A stretch of 64,000 nt of DNA from Vibrio diabolicus. GTDB lineage: Bacteria; Pseudomonadota; Gammaproteobacteria; Enterobacterales; Vibrionaceae. Below, one piece after another: positions 8,792 to 17,452 of this stretch. The position numbers were made by a program, and so were the translations under genes. The stretch is from contig CCKK01000015.1 in assembly GCA_001048675.1 (NCBI GenBank), positions 1 through 64,000 on the forward strand, read 5' to 3'. The notes beneath the pieces are model-generated. The model was not told the origin of the DNA. It saw only the letters and a program-made list of their open reading frames with translations, and did not search any database. Numbering within the stretch: the first letter of the stretch is position 1; each line of letters begins with the position of its first letter.

Positions 8792-8977
8792 CTAGTCGTC
8801 TTCGATTAATTTATAGATAACAAATAGAGCGATTTCTAAAATCAGCCATAATACACACGTGATGGTCACGTACTTCTCATCAAAGATGCTGATGCCGTGA
8901 AGGATCAAGTCGTAGCCAACAAAGCCACCTACCACTACAGCAAGAATAATTTGTAGAATCTGAATAAAACGAGGCAT
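8792..8977 (-). CDS. Small two-helix membrane protein, function unknown
   Basis: A 61-residue protein with two hydrophobic helices: about residues 8-28 (LQIILAVVVGGFVGYDLIL) and about 36-57 (TITCVLWLILEIALFVIYKL), and an acidic tail. It has its own terminator and AGGAGA about six bases before the ATG. It lies upstream of ycjX-ycjF, where phage-shock genes lie in E. coli, but does not obviously match PspB, PspC or PspD. I do not recognise the family. Confidence 0.7.
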   Translation of the reverse strand: MPRFIQILQIILAVVVGGFVGYDLILHGISIFDEKYVTITCVLWLILEIALFVIYKLIEDD

Positions 8978-9050
8978 GCCGTCTCCTAATTATTGTTCGC
9001 ATAACGTTTGATTGCTATGCCCTAAGGTTTATATCTACATTATATAGACA

Positions 9051-9076
9051 AAAAGTGCAGTTTTCGCTGCACTTTT
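9051..9076 (-). terminator. Terminator after the fumarase gene
   Basis: Perfect stem AAAAGTGCAG / CTGCACTTTT with a six-base loop. On the minus strand the T-rich 3' arm continues into TTTGTC. It is placed after the fumarase stop. Confidence 0.85.
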
Positions 9077-9150
9077 GTCAAATGTTTGCTAGGTAAATCA
9101 GCACCTTGTCACATTCTCTCTACTGAGACAATGTAAGATTGCCTTTTGCC

Positions 9151-10668
9151 TTATGCTTCCATCTCTTGAATTTTCACTTTCCAAGTGTCTGGACCGATTT
9201 GGTGCGCGTTAACACCATTTGAGTCTACAGCCACTGTTACTGGCATATCTTCAACTTCAAATTCGTAAATCGCTTCCATACCTAAATCTTCAAATGCGAC
9301 AACGCGAGCTTTCTTGATCGCTTTCGCTACAAGGTAGGCCGCGCCACCAACAGCCATTAGGTAAACCGCTTTGTGATTCTTAATAGATTCAACCGTTGCA
9401 GGGCCACGCTCAGCTTTACCGATCATGCCCATGATGCCGGTTTTTTCTAACATCATATCGGTGAATTTATCCATACGAGTTGATGTTGTTGGGCCGGCAG
9501 GACCAACGACCTCATCACCAACCGCATCGACAGGGCCTACGTAGTAAATGAACTTACCGTTTAGATCTACGCCTTCTGGTAGACCTTCACCATTGTCTAA
9601 CATGCCTTGAATACGTTTATGCGCAGCATCACGACCAGTCAGAATTTTACCTGATAGAAGAACGGTTTCGCCTGTCTTCCACTCTTGTACTTCTTCTTTA
9701 GTAATCGTGTCTAAGTTTACGCGACGCGTGTTTTCGCCCGCTTCCCAAGTAATGTCTGGCCAATCTTCTAGTTTAGGTGGCGTTAGCTCTGCTGGGCCGC
9801 TGCCATCAAGCGTGAAGTGTACGTGACGAGTCGCCGCACAGTTCGGGATCAAACAAACAGGCTTAGAAGCCGCGTGCGTTGGCGCCGTTTTGATCTTAAC
9901 GTCGACAACCGTCGTCAAACCGCCAAGGCCTTGCGCGCCGATACCAAGTTTGTTCACGCGATTGAAGATATCAAGACGAAGCTCTTCTTCTGCGTTTTGT
10001 GGGCCACGGTCAATAAGCTCTTGAATATCGATGTGTTCCATTAGAGATTCTTTTGCCAATACCGCTGCTTTTTCAGCCGTACCGCCAATACCAATGCCAA
10101 GCATGCCAGGAGGACACCAGCCCGCGCCCATTGTTGGTAGCGTTTTCTCTACCCACTCAGCAATATCGTCAGATGGGTTTAGCATCACCATCTTAGTCTT
10201 GTTTTCACTACCGCCGCCCTTCGCTGCGATCTGAATTTCAACTTTATCGCCCGGAACCATGTTGATGTGTACGACAGCAGGCGTGTTGTCTTTGGTATTA
10301 ATACGTTTACCGGCAGGATCCATAAGTACTGACGCACGCAACGGGTTGTCTGGGTTCGTATACGCTTGTCGAACACCTTCATCTACCATCTGCTGAACCG
10401 TCATGTCGGTTGAGTCCCATTGCACGCCCATACCGATGTTGACGAAACACGTCACGATACCAGTATCCTGACAAATTGGTCGGTGACCTTCTGCGGACAT
10501 TCGGGAGTTAATTAGGATCTGAGCAATCGCGTCTTTAGCGGCTTGGCTCTCTTCGCGGTGATAGGCTTTTTCAAGAGCTTGAACAAAGTCTAGCGGGTGG
10601 TAGTAAGAAATATACTGTAGCGCATCAGCGACACTGCTGATCACATCCTGCTTGCGTATTACCGTCAT
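9151..10668 (-). CDS. fumA: Class I fumarate hydratase (4Fe-4S)
   Basis: A 505-residue iron-sulfur fumarase that interconverts fumarate and malate in the TCA cycle. The cluster and substrate signatures are RPICQDTGIVTCFV near residue 65, LIPNCAATRHVHF in the middle, and the C-terminal-domain motif VVGPAGPTTSTRMDKF. Both the alpha and beta domains of the two-part fumarase/tartrate dehydratase family are present in one chain. The class is certain; the symbol (fumA versus fumB) is by convention. It is transcribed alone, divergent from pabB, with a terminator downstream. Confidence 0.95.
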   Translation of the reverse strand: MTVIRKQDVISSVADALQYISYYHPLDFVQALEKAYHREESQAAKDAIAQILINSRMSAEGHRPICQDTGIVTCFVNIGMGVQWDSTDMTVQQMVDEGVRQAYTNPDNPLRASVLMDPAGKRINTKDNTPAVVHINMVPGDKVEIQIAAKGGGSENKTKMVMLNPSDDIAEWVEKTLPTMGAGWCPPGMLGIGIGGTAEKAAVLAKESLMEHIDIQELIDRGPQNAEEELRLDIFNRVNKLGIGAQGLGGLTTVVDVKIKTAPTHAASKPVCLIPNCAATRHVHFTLDGSGPAELTPPKLEDWPDITWEAGENTRRVNLDTITKEEVQEWKTGETVLLSGKILTGRDAAHKRIQGMLDNGEGLPEGVDLNGKFIYYVGPVDAVGDEVVGPAGPTTSTRMDKFTDMMLEKTGIMGMIGKAERGPATVESIKNHKAVYLMAVGGAAYLVAKAIKKARVVAFEDLGMEAIYEFEVEDMPVTVAVDSNGVNAHQIGPDTWKVKIQEMEA

Positions 10669-10928
10669 TACATGCCTCGTTATAGTTATGCTTCCATTAT
10701 TGGCTTGGCTTCAATCGTGTTTGTTGAGCTTATTGCTCTTTTGAGCTTCGTTTTTATAAACAATTGTCGAACGGCTGATATCGACACACGAAACGCTGAA
10801 GTCGCCTACTTGTAAACCATCTCAAAACCCTATGAATAGAGTGTGTTTGGCTATACAGAGGAATATGATACTCTTGCTGCCCATGACATGCCATGCAGTG
10901 AACGATCTCTTTGTCACAAATTACACAA

Positions 10929-12302
10929 ATGAACAACATGGACAATCAATTCATTGATTTTAAAGCGCTGGAATATGCACCAGAGTTTGCTCTTCACCTC
11001 TTTTCTCGCATTCAACACCAGCCTTGGGCGATGTTGCTGCGTTCTGCATCAGAAACGCATATCGATAGCCGCTTCGATGTGTTGGTTGCCAACCCAATTG
11101 CAACGTTAGAAACCACTGCCGAAATTACACAAGTTGAAACGCCATCGAATGCCTATTCAACTCAAGATGACCCATTCGCGCTGCTTCATCAGTTGCAAGA
11201 ACAGTGGCTTCCTCACGTTGAGTTAAATAAAGAATTGGATTTGCCTTTTGTCGGCGGAGCGCTCGGTTACTTCAGTTACGATTTAGGTCGACGCGTAGAA
11301 ACGATGCCAGAACTGGCCGAAAAGGACCTCAACACGCCGGATATGGCGGTAGGTCTTTATGAATGGGTCGTCGTTGTTGACCACAAGCTTAAAAAAGCCT
11401 GCCTAGTCGGTCAGAATATCGAGCAAGCTTGGCAATGGTTAGACGAGCAAGAAGCAGAGCAAAGCGTAGACTTCGCTCTGTCTGGTGATTGGCAGTCAAA
11501 CATGACGAAAGAGAGCTACGCTACTCGCTTTGACAAGGTGCAAGAATACTTGTTGAGCGGTGACTGCTATCAGATCAATTTGGCGCAACGTTTTAACGCA
11601 CCGTATCAAGGCTGTGAGTGGCAAGCGTATCTAAAATTAGAGTCCGCCAACCAAGCGCCATTTTCCGCTTTTATCCGTATGCCAGAGTCTTCGATTTTGA
11701 GTATCTCTCCAGAGCGCTTTCTAGAACTCAAAGATCGCGTCATTGAAACGAAACCAATCAAAGGTACTCGCCCACGCAGCGAAGACCCAAAGCAAGATAA
11801 CGCTAGTGCCCATGACTTGCAGACAGCGGAAAAAGATCAAGCAGAGAACCTGATGATTGTCGATTTGCTGCGTAATGACATTGGTCGAGTTGCGTCACCG
11901 GGTAGCGTTCACGTGCCAAAGCTGTTTGAGATTGAAAGCTTCCCCGCAGTGCATCATTTGGTGAGCACCATTCGTGCAAATTTGGATGAACAATACGCTC
12001 CTGCGGATTTGCTGCGAGCGTGTTTTCCAGGCGGTTCAATTACGGGCGCACCTAAAGTTCGCGCAATGCAGATCATTGAAGAACTGGAGCCGCACCGACG
12101 CAGCGCGTATTGCGGCAGTATTGGCTACATTTCACGCCATGGTCGTATGGACACCAGTATCACCATCCGCACTCTCGTAGCGGAGAATCACAAACTGTAC
12201 GCTTGGGCAGGCGGCGGCGTCGTTGCAGATAGCGATTGCGCTTCTGAATATCAAGAAACGTTGGATAAGCTCTCAAAGATTTTGCCAGCGCTGCAATCGT
12301 AG
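10929..12302 (+). CDS. pabB: Aminodeoxychorismate synthase component I
   Basis: Product of about 457 residues. It converts chorismate with PabA-derived ammonia to 4-amino-4-deoxychorismate for folate synthesis. The chorismate-binding domain has ETKPIKGTRPRSE, DLLRNDIGRV, CFPGGSITGAPKVRAMQII and YCGSIGY. The frame is open from a TTG at 10911; none of the candidate starts (TTG 10911, ATG 10929, ATG 10938) has a clear ribosome-binding site, and I chose the first ATG. In E. coli the next genes are nudL and sdaA; here nudL and sdaA also follow, but after the hqsK-hnoX pair. Confidence 0.93.
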   Translation: MNNMDNQFIDFKALEYAPEFALHLFSRIQHQPWAMLLRSASETHIDSRFDVLVANPIATLETTAEITQVETPSNAYSTQDDPFALLHQLQEQWLPHVELNKELDLPFVGGALGYFSYDLGRRVETMPELAEKDLNTPDMAVGLYEWVVVVDHKLKKACLVGQNIEQAWQWLDEQEAEQSVDFALSGDWQSNMTKESYATRFDKVQEYLLSGDCYQINLAQRFNAPYQGCEWQAYLKLESANQAPFSAFIRMPESSILSISPERFLELKDRVIETKPIKGTRPRSEDPKQDNASAHDLQTAEKDQAENLMIVDLLRNDIGRVASPGSVHVPKLFEIESFPAVHHLVSTIRANLDEQYAPADLLRACFPGGSITGAPKVRAMQIIEELEPHRRSAYCGSIGYISRHGRMDTSITIRTLVAENHKLYAWAGGGVVADSDCASEYQETLDKLSKILPALQS

Positions 12303-12372
12303 GTTTCGCCAAATGGCAACGGTCTATGAATCCTGCTAACGAAAACAAGCTAAAACGCCTCCAGTACAGAGA

Positions 12373-12400
12373 ATGCCGCTCGTTTAACAGCGAGTGGCAT
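12373..12400 (+). terminator. Hairpin after pabB, probable terminator
   Basis: Stem ATGCCGCTCG / CGAGTGGCAT with a G-T pair and an eight-base loop, followed by ATTTCTGT. The U tract is weak, so termination may be partial. Confidence 0.5.
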
Positions 12401-12413
12401 ATTTCTGTATCTC

Positions 12414-12546
12414 GTCATCCTGTACCGCGACGAAGGAGCGTGATACAGGCTCTTCTATCCGAGCACTTTATGGTCAAATTTGTTTCATTATCCGCTCAGA
12501 GTGCTGCTATTAGATTCCTAGTCTCGCCAAGGCTCGCTGGAATGAC
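12414..12546. repeat. Degenerate palindromic intergenic repeat (REP/MITE-like)
   Basis: The outer ends GTCATCC and GGAATGAC form an imperfect inverted repeat of 133 bp. Inside are two imperfect hairpins: CCTGTA(12419)/TACAGG(12449) with inner CGC/GCG, and ATTCC/GGAAT near the right end around CTCGCCAAGG. No coding frame of interest lies in it. This form is typical of short non-autonomous repeats in gammaproteobacterial intergenic regions. It fills most of the 367-bp gap between pabB and hqsK. Confidence 0.55.
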
Positions 12547-12669
12547 ACAAAAAACATAGTTAAGCGATCGGCATTATCCGGTGTGGAGCGTTTTTTTGTG
12601 TGTTTTATTTACAGGTACTTTGGCTTTTAGCCGTTAGCCAACAAGAATCCGTTTTTTAAGAGGCAACGT

Positions 12670-14370
12670 CTACTGCTCAAGCCACTTACACATGATCTGT
12701 TCAATATCGGTCGCGGTGTACGGCTTAGTGAGGATGTCGTCCATGCCTGAATCAATGCACTTTTGACGCTCTTCGATGGTAGTGCCAGCGGTTAATGCAA
12801 TAATAGGATGAGTAAAGCCACGCTCTCTCAGGTACATCGTCGCCTCATAACCATCCATTTCTGGCATTCGGCAGTCCATAAATATCAGTTCGTACTCTTT
12901 GTTTTTCGCCGCTTCTAAAGCTTCTTTCCCATTGGCTTTTAAATCAGGCGTAATGTCGAGTTTTTTCAGCATTTGAGTAACTATCACTTGGTTCATTCTG
13001 ATGTCGTCAACCACCAGTATTGAGCGTCCTGCTAAATCACTTCGCTCTATGGTAGCTAATTCCCCCTCTGCTGCGCCTGGGGCTTGCCCCTCCTTTAGAG
13101 GAATAGAGACTTTGAAGGTGGTACCTTTGCGTTCTTCACTTTCAAAGCTAATCTCGCCCTGCATCAAATCCACTAGATTTTTACAAATCGCAAGGCCCAA
13201 ACCTGAGCCTTCAAAACTGCGCTTCGCCGAGCGATCTACTTGCAAAAATGGGTCAAATAATGAGGGCTGTGCTTCTATCGGGATGCCAATACCCGTGTCT
13301 TCAACCTCAAAATGCGCAATACCGTTTATCCACTCCACTCGCAGCACCACCCCACCCAAATGAGTAAACTTAATAGCATTTCCCACCAAGTTGACCAAGA
13401 TCTGTGTAATTCGCTCTAAGTCACCAACTAAAAACTCGGGAATACCGAGCTTTTTATCGATGGAGAAATGAATTCGCTTTTCTGCTGCTTTAGCTGAAAA
13501 TACGCCCATGATGGCTTTTTCAAGCTCTTCCCAAGCAAAGACCTTATCGATGATTTCCATCATACCGGCATTCATCTTGCTGAAGTCGAGAAGATCGTTA
13601 ATGATGACCCTCAACAAGTCTCCCGATTGAGTCAAGTTGTTTAGGTAATGGCGTTGCTCTTCCCCTAACTGTGTTCGACTTAGTAGTTCAGCACTACCTA
13701 ACACGCCATTAAGAGGTGTTCGCAACTCGTGGTTAATCATGGCGACAAACTCTTTCGTCGCTTTTTCCGATTCCTCTGCTCGCTTTCGCAGCTCCACTTC
13801 TCGCTCTAAACTCAAATGCCGGCCAATGACCCCATGAACCAAATCCGATACCAGCTCCATCTGTTTGGAAATAAACGATTGATCGATTTGATCCAACTGA
13901 ACAGAGAAGATCAACTCCCCTACTGTTTGCTTGTCAATGATGATAGGCAAATGCAAGTTCTCCCCTTGCCAATTGGGGACAGTCTTAATCGTATTCTCAT
14001 GGCGAAGCTGTAAATGACCAAAATGATGTCGGCGCAAAGAAGAAAGTTTTGTGGAATCAAGATGTAAGTAAGCCGCAGAAATGATTGAGTTCGAAGTGAG
14101 CTGCTCAATAAAACTGGCAATCATAGCTTCATCAAAGGTGCTCGACAAAAAAGTTCGACCAAACTTAATCAGCGTCGCGTCAACTTTCTCTTCGAACTCA
14201 AACTTGCGTAAATCCTTTTTTGATTTCAACTCAAGCTTTTTCAAAGCAACACTTAGCTGTTGAGTAGATTCATAAAGTTCGAAGCTCTTCTGCTCCAATA
14301 ACCGCTCAGCTGCTTTTCTTGATTCGATTTCTCGTTTGAGTTTCCTTTCTAGCGAGGAACTTCCTGTCAT
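12670..14370 (-). CDS. hqsK: Soluble hybrid histidine kinase paired with H-NOX (HqsK-like)
   Basis: A 566-residue cytoplasmic kinase without membrane segments. An N-terminal coiled coil (about 5-60) leads to a sensory region (about 65-190). The HisKA box carries the phospho-acceptor His214 (INHELRTPLNG); the ATPase domain has NLVGNAIKFTH, EDTGIGIP and GSGLGLAICK; the receiver domain has DD near 455 and phospho-acceptor Asp499 (FMDCRMPEMDG) with Lys549. The gene begins seven bases after hnoX. In V. harveyi the matching kinase is inhibited by NO-bound H-NOX and feeds phosphate into the quorum-sensing phosphorelay. The same role here is inferred from domain order and context. Confidence 0.9.
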   Translation of the reverse strand: MTGSSSLERKLKREIESRKAAERLLEQKSFELYESTQQLSVALKKLELKSKKDLRKFEFEEKVDATLIKFGRTFLSSTFDEAMIASFIEQLTSNSIISAAYLHLDSTKLSSLRRHHFGHLQLRHENTIKTVPNWQGENLHLPIIIDKQTVGELIFSVQLDQIDQSFISKQMELVSDLVHGVIGRHLSLEREVELRKRAEESEKATKEFVAMINHELRTPLNGVLGSAELLSRTQLGEEQRHYLNNLTQSGDLLRVIINDLLDFSKMNAGMMEIIDKVFAWEELEKAIMGVFSAKAAEKRIHFSIDKKLGIPEFLVGDLERITQILVNLVGNAIKFTHLGGVVLRVEWINGIAHFEVEDTGIGIPIEAQPSLFDPFLQVDRSAKRSFEGSGLGLAICKNLVDLMQGEISFESEERKGTTFKVSIPLKEGQAPGAAEGELATIERSDLAGRSILVVDDIRMNQVIVTQMLKKLDITPDLKANGKEALEAAKNKEYELIFMDCRMPEMDGYEATMYLRERGFTHPIIALTAGTTIEERQKCIDSGMDDILTKPYTATDIEQIMCKWLEQ

Positions 14371-14377
14371 ATCGTTC

Positions 14378-14917
14378 TTATTGTGCCTCTAACCAAAAGC
14401 GGACCTGGCTACCATCTTCTGACTGGTTTTGGTGTTTGATATGAATAACTTCGCCAAAGTGCGCTGCGCAGCCTTTTATTAGACCTAAACATACGTGAGA
14501 CATGCACCGCGCACTTCGATAATCAAACACCATGTTTGATTGAGTCTCGCTGATAAAATCAAACTGAGGAGGATTAGCATCTGGGTAGAGCTTTTTGACC
14601 TCGACATGAATAAAATCTTCAACATGGCGAACAAATTGAAATGTCGTTTCACACTGCTGCAAACTGGCATGACTAGGAATCGAGCGAAGTAAATTCAAAA
14701 AAACGCACTCTCCAAATACTTCTTGCAGTTGTTCAGGCGGAATGCCAGATACTTTGCTGAGATTCACAATCAATTTAACCAAGTCTTTATGATCGTAACT
14801 GCCAACTGCCGTATAAATCCCTTCGTCATTAGAAAGATCGAGCACTTGGTCTAACACATCGAGACCAAACTTCTCTTCCACTAACTCCATGAACTCGGTG
14901 AAAATAATCCCTTTCAT
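14378..14917 (-). CDS. hnoX: H-NOX haem nitric-oxide sensor
   Basis: A 179-residue H-NOX (HNOB) protein. The proximal haem ligand is His104 in DFIHVEVKKLYPDANPPQF, and the haem propionate motif Y-x-S-x-R is Tyr133, Ser135, Arg137 (FDYRSARCMSH). Bacterial H-NOX proteins bind NO at picomolar to nanomolar levels and control a partner kinase or cyclic-di-GMP enzyme; the partner here is the hybrid kinase directly downstream. ATG at 14917 is the natural start. It is divergent from nudL across a 239-bp gap with no obvious operator. Confidence 0.95.
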   Translation of the reverse strand: MKGIIFTEFMELVEEKFGLDVLDQVLDLSNDEGIYTAVGSYDHKDLVKLIVNLSKVSGIPPEQLQEVFGECVFLNLLRSIPSHASLQQCETTFQFVRHVEDFIHVEVKKLYPDANPPQFDFISETQSNMVFDYRSARCMSHVCLGLIKGCAAHFGEVIHIKHQNQSEDGSQVRFWLEAQ

Positions 14918-15156
14918 TAGTCAATACTTGCCCTGTGGTGACCTCTTAAAATAAAGAATGGTTTATAACCTTATAAGTTTCAAATTATTATACCCAGGCA
15001 GAGTGAGACACACGACACAAAGCAGGGAAAGAACCAATGGACGTGCTTTGGTACGGTACTAATACTTTAATACCATACCAACGGCGATAGCACCGCGCCT
15101 CTTGCGGCCATTGAGTATAATAAATAGTGGTTAGGCACAATAAATAAGGATTTGGT

Positions 15157-15756
15157 TTGGTTATCGACAAAACTCAATTACTGCAAAACTTTCAATTTCG
15201 GCTTCCAACGGGTTACCACAAAGAGTCCCTCGCGCGACTGAAATGGATGAAAGGAAAATCACTGCGAGACGCAGCGGTCTTAATTGGTTTTGTAGAACGC
15301 CCGGAGGGGCTACAGGTCATTTTGACAAAGCGAGCAGCACACTTGCGTCATCATCCGGGACAAATCAGTTTCCCCGGCGGTAAGTTTGAGCAGGAAGATC
15401 ATCATCTAATCAATACGGCATTAAGAGAAACCAAAGAAGAGATCGGCATAGAAGATGAACATATTCATGTATTTGGCCAGCTTCCAACATTGCCAACGAT
15501 TAGTCAGTTTAATGTGACACCGTTTTTGGCCTTTATTTCTCCTGAGTATAAAACGCATATTGACCCAAATGAGGTGGAGTCCGTTTTTGAAGTTCCTGCT
15601 AACCACATTCTGAATCCGACAAAATTGTACAGCACCAAGTTTGACCTAAAAAACAGCAGTCATCGTGTATTTGCTATCCCATATAGACAGCATTTCATCT
15701 GGGGCATGACCGCACAAATCATCGAATCAATGCAAAAACATATCATTTCACATTAA
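15157..15756 (+). CDS. nudL: CoA pyrophosphatase, Nudix hydrolase
   Basis: A 199-residue Nudix protein of the CoA pyrophosphatase (YeaB/NudL) subgroup. It has the subgroup signature LTKRAAHLRHHPGQISFPGG directly before the Nudix box, which continues to RETKEEIGI. The reaction is hydrolysis of CoA to phosphopantetheine and 3',5'-ADP. The start is a TTG with AAGGA six bases upstream; no ATG lies near. In E. coli nudL sits between pabB and sdaA, the same order seen here apart from the intervening hqsK-hnoX and sdaC. Confidence 0.92.
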   Translation: MVIDKTQLLQNFQFRLPTGYHKESLARLKWMKGKSLRDAAVLIGFVERPEGLQVILTKRAAHLRHHPGQISFPGGKFEQEDHHLINTALRETKEEIGIEDEHIHVFGQLPTLPTISQFNVTPFLAFISPEYKTHIDPNEVESVFEVPANHILNPTKLYSTKFDLKNSSHRVFAIPYRQHFIWGMTAQIIESMQKHIISH

Positions 15757-15859
15757 AAACTTCTGATATCGGTATTTTTATGGATGCGATCATCATGCGC
15801 ATCAATATTAATAAAACGTTGCTTCATAAACATTCATTCACATTAGATTAATTTGCCGT

Positions 15860-15885
15860 TTTCACCGCAAACGCTTGCGGTGAAA
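15860..15885. terminator. Strong hairpin after nudL, probable terminator
   Basis: Perfect 11-bp stem TTTCACCGCAA / TTGCGGTGAAA with a four-base loop, followed by TAAATTTA. It lies 104 bp after nudL and 215 bp before sdaC. The U tract is poor, so it could also be an operator or mRNA element. The rest of 15757-16100 is AT-rich and should hold the sdaC promoter; nothing else is recognisable. Confidence 0.5.
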
Positions 15886-16100
15886 TAAATTTATACAAAC
15901 AGCCCTATTGATAAGTTTTTCTAATTTTACTCATTAGCAGAAATCACGAGTAGCACATCATTTTCGTGATAAAAAGCAGGTTTTTGACATATCATTCAAT
16001 AAGCGTAAGCAATAAATGATTTAGATCTAATTTTCCTAGTGTAAAATCTTGCAAAATTACTCCCGACTTATTTCCTGTTCCCAAAATGAGTAACTAAAAA

Positions 16101-17354
16101 ATGAATACAACTACTTCTGCGGTTTCTACCGCACAATCGTCTAGTAAGTTTTCTTACAAAGACTTTACCTGGTGTCTGTCCCTTTTTGGTACGGCAGTAG
16201 GTGCCGGTGTACTATTCCTTCCTATTAAAGCAGGTGCAGGTGGCTTTTGGCCATTAGTAATCCTAGCCCTAATCGCAGCACCAATGACTTGGTTCGCACA
16301 CAAATCTTTAGCTCGCTTCGTTCTTTCTGCGAAAAACCCAGAAGCGGACATCACTGACACAGTAGAAGAGCACTTTGGTAAGACTGGCGCAAACCTTATT
16401 ACGTTCGCTTACTTCTTCGCTATCTACCCAATCGTACTTATCTACGGTGTTGGTATCACAAACACGGTTGACTCTTTCCTAGTTAACCAAATGGGTATGG
16501 AATCTATTCCTCGCTGGCTACTTTCCGGTGCACTTATCGCTGCAATGACAGCGGGCGTAGTGTTCGGTAAAGAGCTTATGCTGAAAGCAACTTCAGCGAT
16601 GGTTTACCCTCTAGTGTTCATCCTACTAGCGCTGTCTGTGTACCTAATTCCTGGTTGGAACACTTCAATGATGGAAGTATCACCTGACTGGGGTGCAATG
16701 CCAGCTATCGTATGGCTAGCAATCCCTGTTATCGTGTTCTCTTTCAACCACAGCCCAATCATTTCTCAGTTCTCTAAAGAACAACGTCGTGTATACGGTG
16801 ATGACGCAGTTAAGAAAACTGACGCTATCACTGGTGGCGCAGCGATGATGCTAATGGGCTTTGTAATGTTCTTCGTTTTCTCTGTTGTACTTTCTCTGTC
16901 TCCAGAGCAACTAGCAACAGCACAAGAGCAAAACATCTCTGTTCTTTCTTACCTAGCAAACGTTCATGAGTCTCCACTGATCTCTTACTTAGGTCCACTG
17001 GTTGCTTTCGCGGCTATCACTTCTAGCTACTTCGGCCACTTCCTAGGTGCGCATGAAGGTCTAGTTGGTCTAGTGAAATCTCGTTCAAAATCGCCAGTAA
17101 GCAAGATCGAGAAGATGTCTCTTATCTTCATCGTAATCACAACTTGGATCGTTGCTATCGTTAACCCAAGCATCCTAGGTATGATTGAAACAATGGGCGC
17201 ACCGATGATTGCGGCAATCCTATTCTTGATGCCTATCTTCGCAATGCAAAAAGTTCCAGCGATGGCTAAGTACAAAACTTCAGCACCTGTGCAAATTTTC
17301 ACAGCAATCTGTGGTCTTGCTGCCATTAGTTCTGTAATCTACGGCGCTCTTTAA
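16101..17354 (+). CDS. sdaC: Serine/proton symporter of the HAAAP family
   Basis: A 417-residue integral membrane protein with about 11 hydrophobic segments. The N-terminal segment TAVGAGVLFLPIKAGAGG is characteristic of the hydroxy/aromatic amino acid permease (HAAAP) family, and AIPVIVFSFNHSPIISQFSK is the conserved middle motif of SdaC/TdcC. It imports L-serine with protons. The serine deaminase gene follows after a short gap containing a terminator, so uptake and breakdown are adjacent but can be expressed unequally. Confidence 0.95.
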   Translation: MNTTTSAVSTAQSSSKFSYKDFTWCLSLFGTAVGAGVLFLPIKAGAGGFWPLVILALIAAPMTWFAHKSLARFVLSAKNPEADITDTVEEHFGKTGANLITFAYFFAIYPIVLIYGVGITNTVDSFLVNQMGMESIPRWLLSGALIAAMTAGVVFGKELMLKATSAMVYPLVFILLALSVYLIPGWNTSMMEVSPDWGAMPAIVWLAIPVIVFSFNHSPIISQFSKEQRRVYGDDAVKKTDAITGGAAMMLMGFVMFFVFSVVLSLSPEQLATAQEQNISVLSYLANVHESPLISYLGPLVAFAAITSSYFGHFLGAHEGLVGLVKSRSKSPVSKIEKMSLIFIVITTWIVAIVNPSILGMIETMGAPMIAAILFLMPIFAMQKVPAMAKYKTSAPVQIFTAICGLAAISSVIYGAL

Positions 17355-17406
17355 TCATCCCTGCCCTAGCACGGCATGATTAATCCAAAAATATAACGAT
17401 AAAATT

Positions 17407-17434
17407 AAGCCTCCCAACTCCCCTTGGGAGGCTT
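17407..17434 (+). terminator. Terminator between sdaC and sdaA
   Basis: Stem AAGCCTCCC / GGGAGGCTT with a ten-base loop, followed by TCTTCT. It ends 18 bases before the sdaA start, so read-through is needed for co-transcription. Confidence 0.85.
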
Positions 17435-17452
17435 TCTTCTGAGGTAATCGAT

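Noticed and set aside
10754..10945. Minus-strand frame in the fumarase-pabB gap
   Set aside because: Overlaps the pabB start and has no ribosome-binding site; composition is not protein-like.
12326..12559. Open frame over the palindromic repeat after pabB
   Set aside because: It crosses an imperfect hairpin repeat and shows no protein-like pattern or start signal.
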